The position numbers were made by a program, and so were the translations under genes. A stretch of 64,000 bases of DNA, from positions 186,001 to 250,000 of the forward strand of contig JAHZIX010000017.1 of NCBI GenBank assembly GCA_022601195.1, given 5' to 3'. A model generated the notes under the pieces. That model was not told the origin of the DNA. It was given only the letters and a program-made list of their open reading frames with translations, and ran no database searches. The stretch's first letter is position 1. Each line of letters begins with the position of its first letter. Origin of the DNA: Deltaproteobacteria bacterium (lineage in GTDB: Bacteria; Acidobacteriota; Thermoanaerobaculia; Multivoradales; JAHZIX01). Positions 44,697 to 55,792 of the stretch are shown one piece after another.

Positions 44697-45508
44697 GCTC
44701 TGCCGCCAACGACGCCTCGATCCTGGATGGGGAGATCCTTATCGACTCCCATTGCCACCTCCAAAGCCTCGAGCCCGGCGACCGAATCGATGCCCTGGCT
44801 GCTGCTCGTGAGAGGGGAATCGATGGGTTTCTCCTCCCCTGCATCCAACTCTCGGAGGTCGATGACATTCTCGAGTTCTGTCACAGCCAAGAGAGGGTGT
44901 GGTGTGCTCTGGGAGTTCACCCCCATGAGGCCCGGACCTGGAAGGCTGGCGATACGAGCCGCTTGGAGGCGCTCTTGGATGACCCCAAGGTAGTCGCGGT
45001 GGGGGAGTGTGGGCTCGATTTCCACTACGATACCTCGCCTCGAAAGAAGCAAGAAGAGGTGATGCGAACCCAGTGGCACATCGCCCAAGAGCAGGATCTT
45101 CCCGTGGTGATTCACAACCGGGACAGCAACGAGAAAATGCTCGAGGTCCTCGGCTGTGGCGAGTTCCAGCATCTCAAGGCGGACTTCCATTCCTTCGCCG
45201 GGGGCCGGTCCATGGCCGAGACGCTCATCGAGAGGGATTTCTACCTCGGGGTTACCGGCATGGTGACCTTCAAAGCAGCAGACAACATCCGCGAAGTACT
45301 ACCGGCCCTACCGAAGGATCGATGCCTGGTGGAAACCGATACGCCCTACCTCGCGCCGATTCCCTACCGAGGCAAACCCAACCGCCCTGCCTACGTCTAC
45401 GAAGTCGCCCAAAGAGTCGCCCAGGAATGGGAAATGCCCTTGTCGGAGCTGGCGCGGCAAACGACAGAAAACTTCTTTCGGTGTTATCCGAAGGCTGCAA
45501 GTAGCTGA
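44693..45508 (+). CDS. tatD: TatD-family metal-dependent deoxyribonuclease
   Basis: A 271-residue TIM-barrel hydrolase. Metal ligands are in DSHCHLQS, GECGLDF, IHNRD and ETDTPYLAP. TatD proteins are 3'-5' exonucleases and AP-site nucleases of the amidohydrolase superfamily. The ATG overlaps the metG stop (ATGA). A MetRS-TatD pair is a common bacterial arrangement. One variation: the motif usually read HCFSG appears as DFHSFAGG. Confidence 0.93.
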   Translation: MSSAANDASILDGEILIDSHCHLQSLEPGDRIDALAAARERGIDGFLLPCIQLSEVDDILEFCHSQERVWCALGVHPHEARTWKAGDTSRLEALLDDPKVVAVGECGLDFHYDTSPRKKQEEVMRTQWHIAQEQDLPVVIHNRDSNEKMLEVLGCGEFQHLKADFHSFAGGRSMAETLIERDFYLGVTGMVTFKAADNIREVLPALPKDRCLVETDTPYLAPIPYRGKPNRPAYVYEVAQRVAQEWEMPLSELARQTTENFFRCYPKAASS

Positions 45509-45575
45509 ATTGTAGAGACCGGAGATAAGCGCGAGACGCAGGAGGTTCCCTGGTGTGCTTGTCTCAAGGGTCTTT

Positions 45576-46505
45576 TCAGGGCTCTACAGCTAGCCGGTGT
45601 TTCTGAAAAAAGGTCCACATTTCACGGGTGGCGCTGATGCTGCGGTTGGTGGATCCGAGGATCCACTCCGGAAGAGGCTCGGCGCCTGGCCAAGTGTGGC
45701 CGCCGCCGTGAATGGTCAGAAATGCAACCGCCGCATCGTCAGTGCATTCCGTGTAGTCCTGACGGGTAACGCCGACCACAATCAAGGATTTGGTGGTGTC
45801 TGGGCCACAGCCATTTCGTCGCGCCCAGCTCGCTGCCCACTGGACAGGGTCCCGGAAAGAGGCGGGGCCAACCCAGGAAATGCCTCCTTCATAGGGAGCG
45901 AGGGGATCCGCTGTTCCGTGAAAGGAGATCATCGGCACCGGTCTACGGTCGCTGCACCAACCCCAAGGCAGCACGTGGGCTGCTGCCACCATCCCCACCG
46001 CTGCGATGCGATCCGGCAAATTGCAGGAGAGCACGAAAGCCATGGAGCCGCCATTGGATAGTCCGTTCGCATAGACCCTAGTCCGATCGACGTTGTAGGT
46101 CTTCTCCAGTTGGTCGATCAGATCTGAGATGAATTGAACATCCTTGGTCAGTCCGGCTCCCGGCCTTGTCACGCGCCATCCCGTCATGCCTCCGGCGTCG
46201 AGACCTGCAGGGTAGACCACGATGAATCCTTGGTTTTCGGCAGTGTCGTTCCAACCAGTGAGATCTCTTTGTAGTACAGGCCATCCGGCACCGCCGTGGA
46301 AGCTGATGACCAAGGGAGTAGGCTGGGTAGCATCGTAGCTCTTGGGAACGTGGAGGAGGTACTTCCTCACCTCACCGGAAGAGACGATCGATCCGTTGCT
46401 CCTGTTCTCCAATTGGAAGGAGACGGCCAGCAACAGAATCACTAGCAGAGGCAGACCGAGCAGAGCGAGAACCGCAAGGATGACTCGCTTCCCCCTTCCT
46501 TTCAT
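45576..46505 (-). CDS. PHB-depolymerase/LpqC-like secreted esterase
   Basis: A 309-residue alpha/beta hydrolase with an N-terminal membrane or signal segment (about 8-30). The nucleophile is Ser150 in NGLSNGGSM, followed by Asp200 (FHGTADPLAPYEGG) and His270 (IHGGGHTWPGAEP). The oxyanion region is ISFHGGAGW. Relatives include polyhydroxybutyrate depolymerases and feruloyl/acetylxylan esterases, so the substrate is uncertain. The ATG at 46505 was chosen over a TTG 14 codons upstream, which would overlap the permease gene. It is the third gene of an ABC transporter operon, 13 bp after the permease stop, and could act at the cell surface. Confidence 0.85.
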   Translation of the reverse strand: MKGRGKRVILAVLALLGLPLLVILLLAVSFQLENRSNGSIVSSGEVRKYLLHVPKSYDATQPTPLVISFHGGAGWPVLQRDLTGWNDTAENQGFIVVYPAGLDAGGMTGWRVTRPGAGLTKDVQFISDLIDQLEKTYNVDRTRVYANGLSNGGSMAFVLSCNLPDRIAAVGMVAAAHVLPWGWCSDRRPVPMISFHGTADPLAPYEGGISWVGPASFRDPVQWAASWARRNGCGPDTTKSLIVVGVTRQDYTECTDDAAVAFLTIHGGGHTWPGAEPLPEWILGSTNRSISATREMWTFFQKHRLAVEP

Positions 46506-46518
46506 CGCCCCCACCCTC

Positions 46519-48198
46519 TCATCGATGTCGATTCCGATGAAGGGCAAGCGGTGCTGCGGAGATTCGAACCAAAGGAATGGCTAGCACGGCCACGAGACCT
46601 AGTAGATGACTAGGAAATAGGATCGCCGGTAGGAGCCATACCAGCCAGCCGAGAAGAGCCAATACGGAGAGGGTCCAGCCCAGGGCACCGATGACTAGGC
46701 TACGGTCGCTGAGCAGCCGGCTGCGGTGAAGGCGAAGGGCCACCTGGGCAGCGGTGAGCATCTTGAGGCAGACCAAGGCCGTGAGAATCCAGGGGAGAGA
46801 ATTCCAGCCTGAGGCGATCATCGATCTGCTGTTTGCCATCAACCGTGGTGCAAGCAGAGCGAGGAGAGTGAGTATCGAGAGGGTCGAGAATATCTTCGCC
46901 TTGATCAACCACGGGCGACCGCTCATTCCGATGTACAGACTCTGTACGAGCTGTTTCCAAGTGGCGAGGACGAGGGCCAATAGCCCCAGTAGGCCCATCG
47001 CCCAGGCTTGGGGCTCGCCGCCTGCGAGTCGGACCACCTCGCGGGCTCCATGGGCCACCACCGACCCTGTATCCGAAAGGGCGACGGCCAACGGAAGGGC
47101 TGTCAGGACCACTAGCCAGGAGGCGAGGGCACTGCCCATGGTCACCAGGAGCTTTGCAGAGAGGAGAGAAGTGCTGGTGAGAGGTTTGGTAGCAATGAAC
47201 GGCGTCAGCTCATAGGAATCACGTCCCCTGGAGCTAGATCTGCTGACGTTAGCTGCGGCGAATGCGGCCATGAAAGGAGGGGTAAGCAGCACCGCACCAA
47301 GAGTCCCGAAGACGATGCTTGGGGTGTCTCTGAAGGCGAACAACAGAGACAGCTCGAAGGGCAGCAGGAGGCCCACCAGCACCGGAAGGGAGCGACCCTG
47401 TCGCCGCCATTCGAACCAAACCTGAGCGCTAACGGGGGAAGAAAAACGGTCGGGCCATCGAGGGAGAAGCTTGCCGATGCGTCGGTGGCGATGAATCGGC
47501 CTCTCCTTGGAGGTAGCGATGGGGGAGAAAGGGAGCCTCCCATGAAGAACGTCGCCGTGCCGGGCGCGGGTTACTGCGAGGCGAGCGAGGAGATAGGCCA
47601 TGGGGAGTTGTGGTGCGAGGAGAGCCAGAAGGAGGGGTTCCGGAGCCCTTAGGCTGAGTAGCAGAAGAACGACGAAGCTAAGGAGGGCCAGCCACAGGAT
47701 CGTCAGGACGACCCGAAGTCCTCGCACCCTGTAGGGCATCCAGGTTAGCCCTTGAGTCCAAGCGAGCCCAACAGCGGCGAATAGAGCTGGCCATATCCAT
47801 GGCACCTCGACTTCGGAAGGCCACAGGCCGAGGAATCTCGTGGCCAGCCAGAGTAGGGCCATTGCTGTAGCGCCATAGAACATCGGCCACCCAGCGAGTG
47901 CAGAGCTGGTCACTGGAAGGGTAAACATTCGGGCCGGATAGATCGACTGGCGCGCCGCGAGGTCAGCGGTGAGGCCGAAACTAAATACCGCTAGGAGGTA
48001 CATGAAGGTCGAGCCCAAGGGCACGATCACTCCGAAGGCGAACTGCCAGTCCTCATCCAAGGTGATCCGTTGTCCTGGAGCCAGCAGCAGGAGTCGAACA
48101 CCGGCGAGGGTGATGAGATAGAGAAGCAGGGCACCGAATCCCCAGCGGTGCCGGCTTCGAAATTCCCAAGCGATGGCAGGAGCAGCTGACCAGCCCAT
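46519..48198 (-). CDS. ABC-transporter membrane protein
   Basis: A 559-residue protein with about a dozen hydrophobic segments spread over its whole length, arranged as two six-helix-like halves with a hydrophilic middle (about 215-260). It has no ATPase motif. It starts 3 bp after the stop of the ATPase gene, so it is almost certainly the membrane partner. The two-half layout resembles ABC-2-type exporter permeases of the large, poorly characterised class. The substrate is unknown. Confidence 0.78.
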   Translation of the reverse strand: MGWSAAPAIAWEFRSRHRWGFGALLLYLITLAGVRLLLLAPGQRITLDEDWQFAFGVIVPLGSTFMYLLAVFSFGLTADLAARQSIYPARMFTLPVTSSALAGWPMFYGATAMALLWLATRFLGLWPSEVEVPWIWPALFAAVGLAWTQGLTWMPYRVRGLRVVLTILWLALLSFVVLLLLSLRAPEPLLLALLAPQLPMAYLLARLAVTRARHGDVLHGRLPFSPIATSKERPIHRHRRIGKLLPRWPDRFSSPVSAQVWFEWRRQGRSLPVLVGLLLPFELSLLFAFRDTPSIVFGTLGAVLLTPPFMAAFAAANVSRSSSRGRDSYELTPFIATKPLTSTSLLSAKLLVTMGSALASWLVVLTALPLAVALSDTGSVVAHGAREVVRLAGGEPQAWAMGLLGLLALVLATWKQLVQSLYIGMSGRPWLIKAKIFSTLSILTLLALLAPRLMANSRSMIASGWNSLPWILTALVCLKMLTAAQVALRLHRSRLLSDRSLVIGALGWTLSVLALLGWLVWLLPAILFPSHLLGLVAVLAIPLVRISAAPLALHRNRHR

Positions 48199-48201
48199 CG
48201 T

Positions 48202-49131
48202 CTACTCGTTCTTTTCCAGTGCCCTGAATTCCCTCACCGCCCTTGAAAGCTCTTCATGGGCAACGAACACCTCGTCGAGAGAAGGGAGGCGCTCGCAGAT
48301 GACTCTCCCTTTTTGACCTGCCAGGGCAGAGGTTAGCTGCTCCACATCTCCGCGAGCCAGGGCTATCCACTCCTGTCCCTGTTGTTCCCATCGCAGCACT
48401 TCCGCGATGGTTGGGGGTTGAGTTCTAGGTTCCTGAAAACGGACTGTGACCCAGCGGTAGGCCTTCTTGATGACGGCCAGTTGGGCGCTCAAAGTGAGGC
48501 TGCCTTGGCTGAGCATGGTGACGTGGTCGGCGACTTGCTCCACTTCGTCTAGGAGGTGGGAAGAAAAGAGCACCGTTCGTCCTTCGCTGGCGATGGTACG
48601 AAGGACGGCCGCGAGGATGTCGCGGCGAACGATGGGATCGAGGCCGGAGGAGGGCTCGTCAAGGACCAGTAGCTCGGGACGGTAGGCTAGGGCAATGAGG
48701 AGCCCAGCCCGCGCTTTCTGTCCCTTGGAAAGTTTGCCGATTCTCGCCTTGGGGTCGAGGCCGAAGGTGTCTCGCAGCTCTTCTGCATAGGCGTCATCCC
48801 AGCGAGGATAGAAGGCTCTCGAATAGCGAATGAGCTCATCTACCCGCATCCAGTTGGGGAGCTCGTTTTCCTCGGAGAGGTAGCCGAGGCGGGATAGGAC
48901 GGCGACCGGGTCGGCCACTGGATCCAGGCCGAAGACCCGAATCGATCCCCTTTCTGCTCTCAGCAGGCCTAGGATGTGTTTGATCAGCGTCGTCTTGCCG
49001 GCTCCATTGGCACCGACGAGGCCGTGAACCTCCCCTCGCTTGACGCCAAAGCTCACCGAGGCGAGAGCAGCCTTGTCACCAAATGTGCGCGTTAGCTCCG
49101 ATACCTGAATGACGGCCTCACGCACTTTCAA
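48202..49131 (-). CDS. ABC-transporter ATP-binding protein
   Basis: A 309-residue ATPase. Walker A is GANGAGKT (40-47), the signature LSKGQ (134-138), and Walker B LLVLDEP (154-160) followed by SSGLDP. The C-terminal ~80 residues are an extension typical of ABC-2 exporter ATPases. The first codon is a TTG at 49131 very close to GAGAGG; a GTG two codons later (49125) has better spacing and may be the true start. It heads the operon ATPase-permease-esterase. Confidence 0.92.
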   Translation of the reverse strand: MKVREAVIQVSELTRTFGDKAALASVSFGVKRGEVHGLVGANGAGKTTLIKHILGLLRAERGSIRVFGLDPVADPVAVLSRLGYLSEENELPNWMRVDELIRYSRAFYPRWDDAYAEELRDTFGLDPKARIGKLSKGQKARAGLLIALAYRPELLVLDEPSSGLDPIVRRDILAAVLRTIASEGRTVLFSSHLLDEVEQVADHVTMLSQGSLTLSAQLAVIKKAYRWVTVRFQEPRTQPPTIAEVLRWEQQGQEWIALARGDVEQLTSALAGQKGRVICERLPSLDEVFVAHEELSRAVREFRALEKNE

Positions 49132-49394
49132 ATTCCTCTCTCGTGTTTCCGGTGGTCAAACCTGAGCTCTCTATTCCCAACCTGAAAGGGCCCTGCAGCC
49201 CTGCTATTCCTACCTCGGTTCGCGAAAAAGCTGCCGGTGAAAATAGGCCATCTTGAACCTGTTTTGAGCGAGAAGTGGATCAATAAATCCTGACACACCC
49301 CGCTCCCTCCTTCAACAGGAGCCTTCTTCCGGCGGTTCTCAAGCTTGAAATCCATTTTCTTGAATCTTCTAGCGTTATTCTCTACACTAAGAAA
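49132..49394. other. Divergent spacer between ABC ATPase and TPR gene
   Basis: A 263-bp gap with the promoters of two divergent units. The plus-strand promoter at 49360-49388 is clear. No small gene was seen. Confidence 0.4.
49360..49388 (+). promoter_or_regulatory. Promoter of the TPR gene with leaderless spacing
   Basis: TTGAAT (49360-49365) and TACACT (49383-49388) are separated by exactly 17 bp. The ATG begins six bases after the -10 box (49395), so the mRNA should start at the A of the ATG. No Shine-Dalgarno is present (AAGAAA precedes the ATG). Confidence 0.6.
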
Positions 49395-50792
49395 ATGAAG
49401 TCTACCGGGCACTCTTGCCTTTCGGCCCTCGAGTTAGCGAATCACCTCGCGACCTCCAATCCGTTGAGAAACCAAGAGGGGCCCCCGGGAAGATGGCTCC
49501 CCCTACCTGTTGTTTCTCGGGAAGTTCCGACGGCGTCACCGGATTCATTGGACCGGTCCCTCGAGCCTCCCTCTTTTATTGCGAGAGGTAGCGTCCTCCT
49601 AGTCGATTTGTCTTTGCCAGTTTCAAGGGCTCAGTTTGCCGAAGAAGTGGATGACTGTGCCGGTTGCCTGGACAGCTACGGCAAACTCGAGACGGCCATG
49701 CGACGCTCCTTCCATCCCGACCCCAGAGTAGCGGCCGAAGTTCTGGCCGCCGAGGCCTATCTCCAGGATCTCCGACTACCCCTGACGGGGACCTCTCTTG
49801 GCCCCAACCGCCATGGAAACCCTTGCCCTCATTGGGGACTGGTGATTCTCTTCCTGGAAAAGGCCAAAGAAAGGCTCTTCGAGGACCGACATGCGGTTCG
49901 CGATCTGGTTCAGATGGCGGTAGAAATCTCCGAGAATCTAGGCGGAGATTCATATTCGGAAATGCTGGTTTGGGACCTTCGAGCTCGCGTTCTTGGTGAA
50001 TTAGCCAATGCATACCGCCTGCTCGACAATGGCACGAAGTCGGATAGTTGTTTTGCCACCGCTTTCGAGTATTACTCCAAGGGGAGCAGATCTGCTCGAC
50101 TCTGGCTGCGGCTTCAATCGTTACTAGCAGGATCTCACTCAAGCCGCGGCAGCTTCTACCAGGCACTCCTCATTTTGGATCAAGCTACAAAACTTGCTGC
50201 TCATGGTCCCCAAGAGGAAATTCTGCTCGAGCTCTTCTGGCAACAGGCCCAGGTTCACTACAAGGCAGGCCGGACCCAGGACGCCCTTCGCGATATTGAG
50301 ACAGCGATCGCTTCCTTGCCAGAAGAATCTTCAAAGAGGATCCGATTCGCTCTACTATTTCATCGAATCCTGTACCTGCTCGACCTGGGATTTACTTCAG
50401 AAGCTCGCCAGCAATTGCTAGTACTACCTCCGGCGCCGCCCTCCCTTCGTGTCGAGAGCCGTCACCTGTGGACCGAGGGACGGTTACTGCGAGCCGAGGG
50501 GCGCCCTAGTTGGGCGATACCGCCTCTGGAGAAGAGTATCGAGACCTTCAAAGGGGAAGGTGACCTTTACAGAGCAGCCCTGGCCATGGTCGATCTGAGC
50601 GCCGTTTATCTTGAACTGGGGAGGATTGAGGAGGCGGAGCGGCTCGCCGCCTCCGTTCATCCGCTTTTTCTGGCCAGGAAAGCCTCGACGGAGGTCTTGA
50701 TGGTCGCCAGGTTACTCGGCGAGGCTGCCAACTCGGAGACTTTGAGTGTGCCGATGCTGGACGAGGTGGCGCGCTACCTCCAGCGGATTTAG
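49395..50792 (+). CDS. Cytoplasmic TPR-repeat protein of unknown function
   Basis: A 465-residue protein without a signal peptide or membrane helix. The first ~130 residues are unassigned, with a CAGC pair near 88-92. From about 150 on it is a string of TPR-like helix pairs (LGELANAYRLLDNGTKSDSC, LFWQQAQVHYKAGRTQDALR, AALAMVDLSAVYLELGRIEE). It resembles helical scaffolds or regulators rather than enzymes. Promoter spacing indicates a leaderless mRNA. Genes around it point away from it (ABC operon) or toward it (NIF3-like), so context gives no function. Confidence 0.7.
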   Translation: MKSTGHSCLSALELANHLATSNPLRNQEGPPGRWLPLPVVSREVPTASPDSLDRSLEPPSFIARGSVLLVDLSLPVSRAQFAEEVDDCAGCLDSYGKLETAMRRSFHPDPRVAAEVLAAEAYLQDLRLPLTGTSLGPNRHGNPCPHWGLVILFLEKAKERLFEDRHAVRDLVQMAVEISENLGGDSYSEMLVWDLRARVLGELANAYRLLDNGTKSDSCFATAFEYYSKGSRSARLWLRLQSLLAGSHSSRGSFYQALLILDQATKLAAHGPQEEILLELFWQQAQVHYKAGRTQDALRDIETAIASLPEESSKRIRFALLFHRILYLLDLGFTSEARQQLLVLPPAPPSLRVESRHLWTEGRLLRAEGRPSWAIPPLEKSIETFKGEGDLYRAALAMVDLSAVYLELGRIEEAERLAASVHPLFLARKASTEVLMVARLLGEAANSETLSVPMLDEVARYLQRI

Positions 50793-50866
50793 CTGCTACG
50801 GTCTATCTGTCCAGCTCTCCATCTCGGGAGGGCGCTTGTTGGGGGTCGGCTAGAGAAGCGAGATGG

Positions 50867-51622
50867 CTAGATCGGGTTCGGGACGTCGATGAATTCGACT
50901 TCCAGAGAGAACTTCTCCGCCAGGTGCTCACCGAGGGTCCGAATTCCGCAGCGTTCGGTAGCGTAGTGGCCACAAGCTAGGAAATGGGTTTGGCTCTCCC
51001 GAGCTAAGTTCATCACCCATTCACTGACTTCTCCTGTAATGAAGGCGTCGTAGCCCTGGTCGATGGCCTGGTAGAACTCCTTTTGAGCGCCGCCGCTGAT
51101 GATGGCGAGGCTGCTGACAGGGTCCGGTCCGTGGAGGAATGCTTGAGGTTGCTGGTCGAAGAAAGTGGCCGCTCTACGGTTTAGCTCTTGGGGAGAGATT
51201 CCCACCTGGAAGTGACCTGCGAAGCCAATGGGGTAGCCCTTGTAATCCCCGAACGGGACTAAGTCGGTGAGGCCGAGACCTTGAGCTGCGAGGGCGTTAT
51301 TGCCCAGCTCCGGATGGCGATCCAGGGGAAGATGATAGGCCAGAAGGTTGATATCGTTCTTGATCAACGTCGAGACGCGTCGATAGGTCAGCCCCGTCAA
51401 GGGGTAGGGCATCCCGGTCCAAAAGAGACCATGATGAACGAGGACGGCGTCGGCGCCGGCCTGGTGAGCTCGATCAAAAAGCTCCTGACAGGCCGACACC
51501 CCCGTGACGATCTTGGTGATCTCGCTCCGCCCCTCCACCTGTAGGCCATTGGGGCAATAGTCTTGCCCTTCAGAAGCCCGTAAGGTGGTCTCCAAGTATT
51601 GAAGCAGGGCGGAACGATCCAT
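50867..51622 (-). CDS. NIF3-like dinuclear metal protein (YbgI/YqfO family)
   Basis: A 251-residue member of the NIF3/DUF34 family, which forms hexameric toroids with two metals per active site. Metal ligands are in LVHHGLFW (His63, His64), AYHLPLDRHPELGNN (Asp101) and the C-terminal GHYATE. The short form lacks the central PII-like insertion. Its biochemical role is unsettled; a GTP cyclohydrolase-like or metal-insertase function has been proposed. It starts 19 bp after pnp and is the last gene of the long minus-strand cluster. Confidence 0.9.
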   Translation of the reverse strand: MDRSALLQYLETTLRASEGQDYCPNGLQVEGRSEITKIVTGVSACQELFDRAHQAGADAVLVHHGLFWTGMPYPLTGLTYRRVSTLIKNDINLLAYHLPLDRHPELGNNALAAQGLGLTDLVPFGDYKGYPIGFAGHFQVGISPQELNRRAATFFDQQPQAFLHGPDPVSSLAIISGGAQKEFYQAIDQGYDAFITGEVSEWVMNLARESQTHFLACGHYATERCGIRTLGEHLAEKFSLEVEFIDVPNPI

Positions 51623-51641
51623 CGAGGTCGTCTACCTTCTC

Positions 51642-53987
<2,346 letters not shown>

Positions 53988-54243
53988 GTCTTCCTTCTTT
54001 CTCTTTTCTCTTGCTTCTTTGTCTTTTCCGTTCCTTGAACGGTCTGCTGGAGCAGTGTCTGGCGATCAATGGGGCACGACTCCTCGAGCGGCCCAAATAC
54101 GACTTTTCTTGTCTTGCGGTGTGCTTGGGATTGCCAGGTCCAGCACTTGCCGAATGCCTACTCCAAATCTGGAGCTGTCTTGGGATTCAGCGAGATTCCC
54201 GGTCTATCTAGTACGAGTAGTTCGGTGCCAGAGGATCAAAAGG

Positions 54244-54270
54244 CTGGCTGGAGGCCAGAGCTCCAGCCAG
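54244..54270 (-). terminator. Intrinsic terminator or PNPase processing hairpin after rpsO
   Basis: CTGGCTGGAG pairs perfectly with CTCCAGCCAG (10 bp) across a 7-base loop. On the minus strand it is followed by CCTTTTGATC. It lies between rpsO and pnp, as the E. coli rpsO terminator does, so it probably sets the ratio of the two transcripts. Confidence 0.7.
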
Positions 54271-54317
54271 AGCTCGCATAAGATGTCTGATCGACCGAGG
54301 CAGCCGGGAATGATCCC

Positions 54318-54417
54318 CGTCGGAGTCCTTTTTCTGCCGGAGCACTATTTCTGTCGGAGCAATGTTGCTGTCAGAGTAAGTTTCGACGGAAGGTGAGTCT
54401 CGACGGAAGGTGGGGTT
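54318..54417. repeat. Six degenerate 16-17 bp tandem repeats directly after rpsO
   Basis: Units start at 54318, 54334, 54351, 54368, 54384 and 54401. They share a core like CTGTCGGAGCA or CGACGGAAGGT followed by a T-rich end. The array ends 3 bp from the rpsO stop codon at 54420. A similar three-unit array overlaps the infB stop. Confidence 0.65.
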
Positions 54418-54419
54418 GG

Positions 54420-54689
54420 TTACTTACGGATTCCCAACCGGGCGATGGTCTCACGGTAGCGCGATACGTCCTGCTTCTTCATGTAGTCGAGCAGGCGCCT
54501 ACGGCGTCCAACCATCTTGAGTAGACCACGGCGACCGTGGTGATCTTTCTTGTGAATCTTGAAATGCTCGGTGAGCTCGGTGATGCGCTTGGTCAGCAGA
54601 GCGACCTGGACTTCCGGCGATCCGGAATCGTGCTCGCTGAGTTTGAAGTCATCAATGATTGCCTTCTTGGCTGTGCTTGTCAGGGGCAA
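54420..54689 (-). CDS. rpsO: 30S ribosomal protein S15
   Basis: An 89-residue S15, full length. The sequence shows [40 protein letters not shown] and LLDYMKKQD. It binds 16S rRNA at the three-way junction of helices 20-22 and organises the platform of the small subunit. It lies between truB and pnp in the usual order. An extended -10 promoter lies 58 bp upstream. Confidence 0.97.
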   Translation of the reverse strand: MPLTSTAKKAIIDDFKLSEHDSGSPEVQVALLTKRITELTEHFKIHKKDHHGRRGLLKMVGRRRRLLDYMKKQDVSRYRETIARLGIRK

Positions 54690-54746
54690 GACTATCTCCT
54701 CCGTCTCTTGCTTTAGTTCTCTCTTATTCTCATTTCTTTCCCGCGG

Positions 54747-54755
54747 ATTCTACCA
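54747..54755 (-). promoter_or_regulatory. Extended -10 promoter candidate for rpsO
   Basis: On the minus strand TGGTAGAAT matches the extended -10 form TGnTATAAT at all but one position. It lies in the loop between two CCGCGG arms (54741-54746 and 54760-54765), which could form a hairpin or regulator site. The -35 is poor. It would give rpsO a promoter separate from the upstream operon. Confidence 0.45.
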
Positions 54756-54859
54756 CAAGCCGCGGATTTCTCTAACTATCGATGAGATCTACATTTCTAG
54801 GGGGTTGAACCCCATCGGCCAGGTCCTGTAAGGACTGTTTCGGGACCGTCGGCACCGCC

Positions 54860-55789
54860 TTAGGTGAATACGACCCTGGGCTGGATGACCGCCACTCCAC
54901 GGCTGCCGATACGCTCGGTCACGGTACCGACCGCTACGAAAACTCGGCGTCGGTTGACCAGCTTGATCCAATCCCCTTCTTCGGCTCTCAGATCTTGTAC
55001 CAGAACTGTTTGACCGTGTTGAATTCTCTCCTCCTGGACGGGATCGACCACTAGATCTTGAAAGGGTAGGGGAATGGCATCGAAGGGGATCCAAGAGGAG
55101 CCGATCCAAGAGAGATCGCTACCTTTGGTTTCCTGCGTCTCGGCAAGCTCTTCGAGAGCTTCGAGGGTCTTTGCCGTATCGACTTTGAAGTCGCCAATCT
55201 GTAACCGCCGCAGGCTCTCCAGGTGACCGCCACAACCCAGGGCTTGGCCGAGATCGTGAGCCAGGGATCGAGCATAGGTTCCAGAAGTACAGCCGAGGCG
55301 AAACCGAATCCGGTCCTCTTCGAGCCCCCCTTGGGGACTGAATTCGTAGACGGTGACAGCCTTGATCTCGACGGGCACTTCCTCCCCTCGACGGGCCAGC
55401 TCATAGAACTTCTGACCCTTGATCTTTTTCGCTGAATAGCGTGGTGCTTGCTGCTCGATAACTCCTTCGAATTGAGTCATCGCTTCACTCACCGCTTCGA
55501 AGGTGATGCCTTCGGTGGGTTTGGTAGCAGCGACCTCTCCAGCCGCGTCGTAGGTATCGGTTTCTATGCCGAGGCGGATGGTCCCTTCGTAGACCTTGGG
55601 GGCTTGAATCAGGAATCGAGTCAAGCGCGTCGCTCGGCCGAGGGTGAGTAGTAACAGCCCCGTTGCGCTGGGGTCGAGAGTCCCGCAGTGCCCCGTTTTC
55701 TTCTGACCCAGCAACCGCCGGACTTGCTGCACGATGTCGTGGGAAGTGCAGCCTCCGTGTTTGTCGACAAGGAGCAAGCCGTCTTTCAT
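54860..55789 (-). CDS. truB: tRNA pseudouridine synthase B
   Basis: A 309-residue enzyme that makes pseudouridine 55 in the T-loop of tRNAs. The catalytic Asp is in GHCGTLDPSATGLL. Other family motifs are LLLVDKHGGCTSHD, APRYSAKKIKGQKFYELAR and CTSGTYARSLAHDLG. A C-terminal PUA-like domain follows (DWIKLVNRRRVFVAVG). It starts 3 bp after the stop of the upstream nrnA-like gene. Confidence 0.96.
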   Translation of the reverse strand: MKDGLLLVDKHGGCTSHDIVQQVRRLLGQKKTGHCGTLDPSATGLLLLTLGRATRLTRFLIQAPKVYEGTIRLGIETDTYDAAGEVAATKPTEGITFEAVSEAMTQFEGVIEQQAPRYSAKKIKGQKFYELARRGEEVPVEIKAVTVYEFSPQGGLEEDRIRFRLGCTSGTYARSLAHDLGQALGCGGHLESLRRLQIGDFKVDTAKTLEALEELAETQETKGSDLSWIGSSWIPFDAIPLPFQDLVVDPVQEERIQHGQTVLVQDLRAEEGDWIKLVNRRRVFVAVGTVTERIGSRGVAVIQPRVVFT

Positions 55790-55792
55790 AGC

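Larger units (their letters stand above)
53988..54419. other. rpsO-pnp intergenic region
   Basis: A 432-bp spacer. It contains six degenerate tandem repeats next to the rpsO stop, a strong terminator hairpin in the middle and a polypurine stretch (on the coding strand) just before pnp. No extra gene was recognised. PNPase commonly controls its own mRNA through structures in this interval. Confidence 0.55.
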
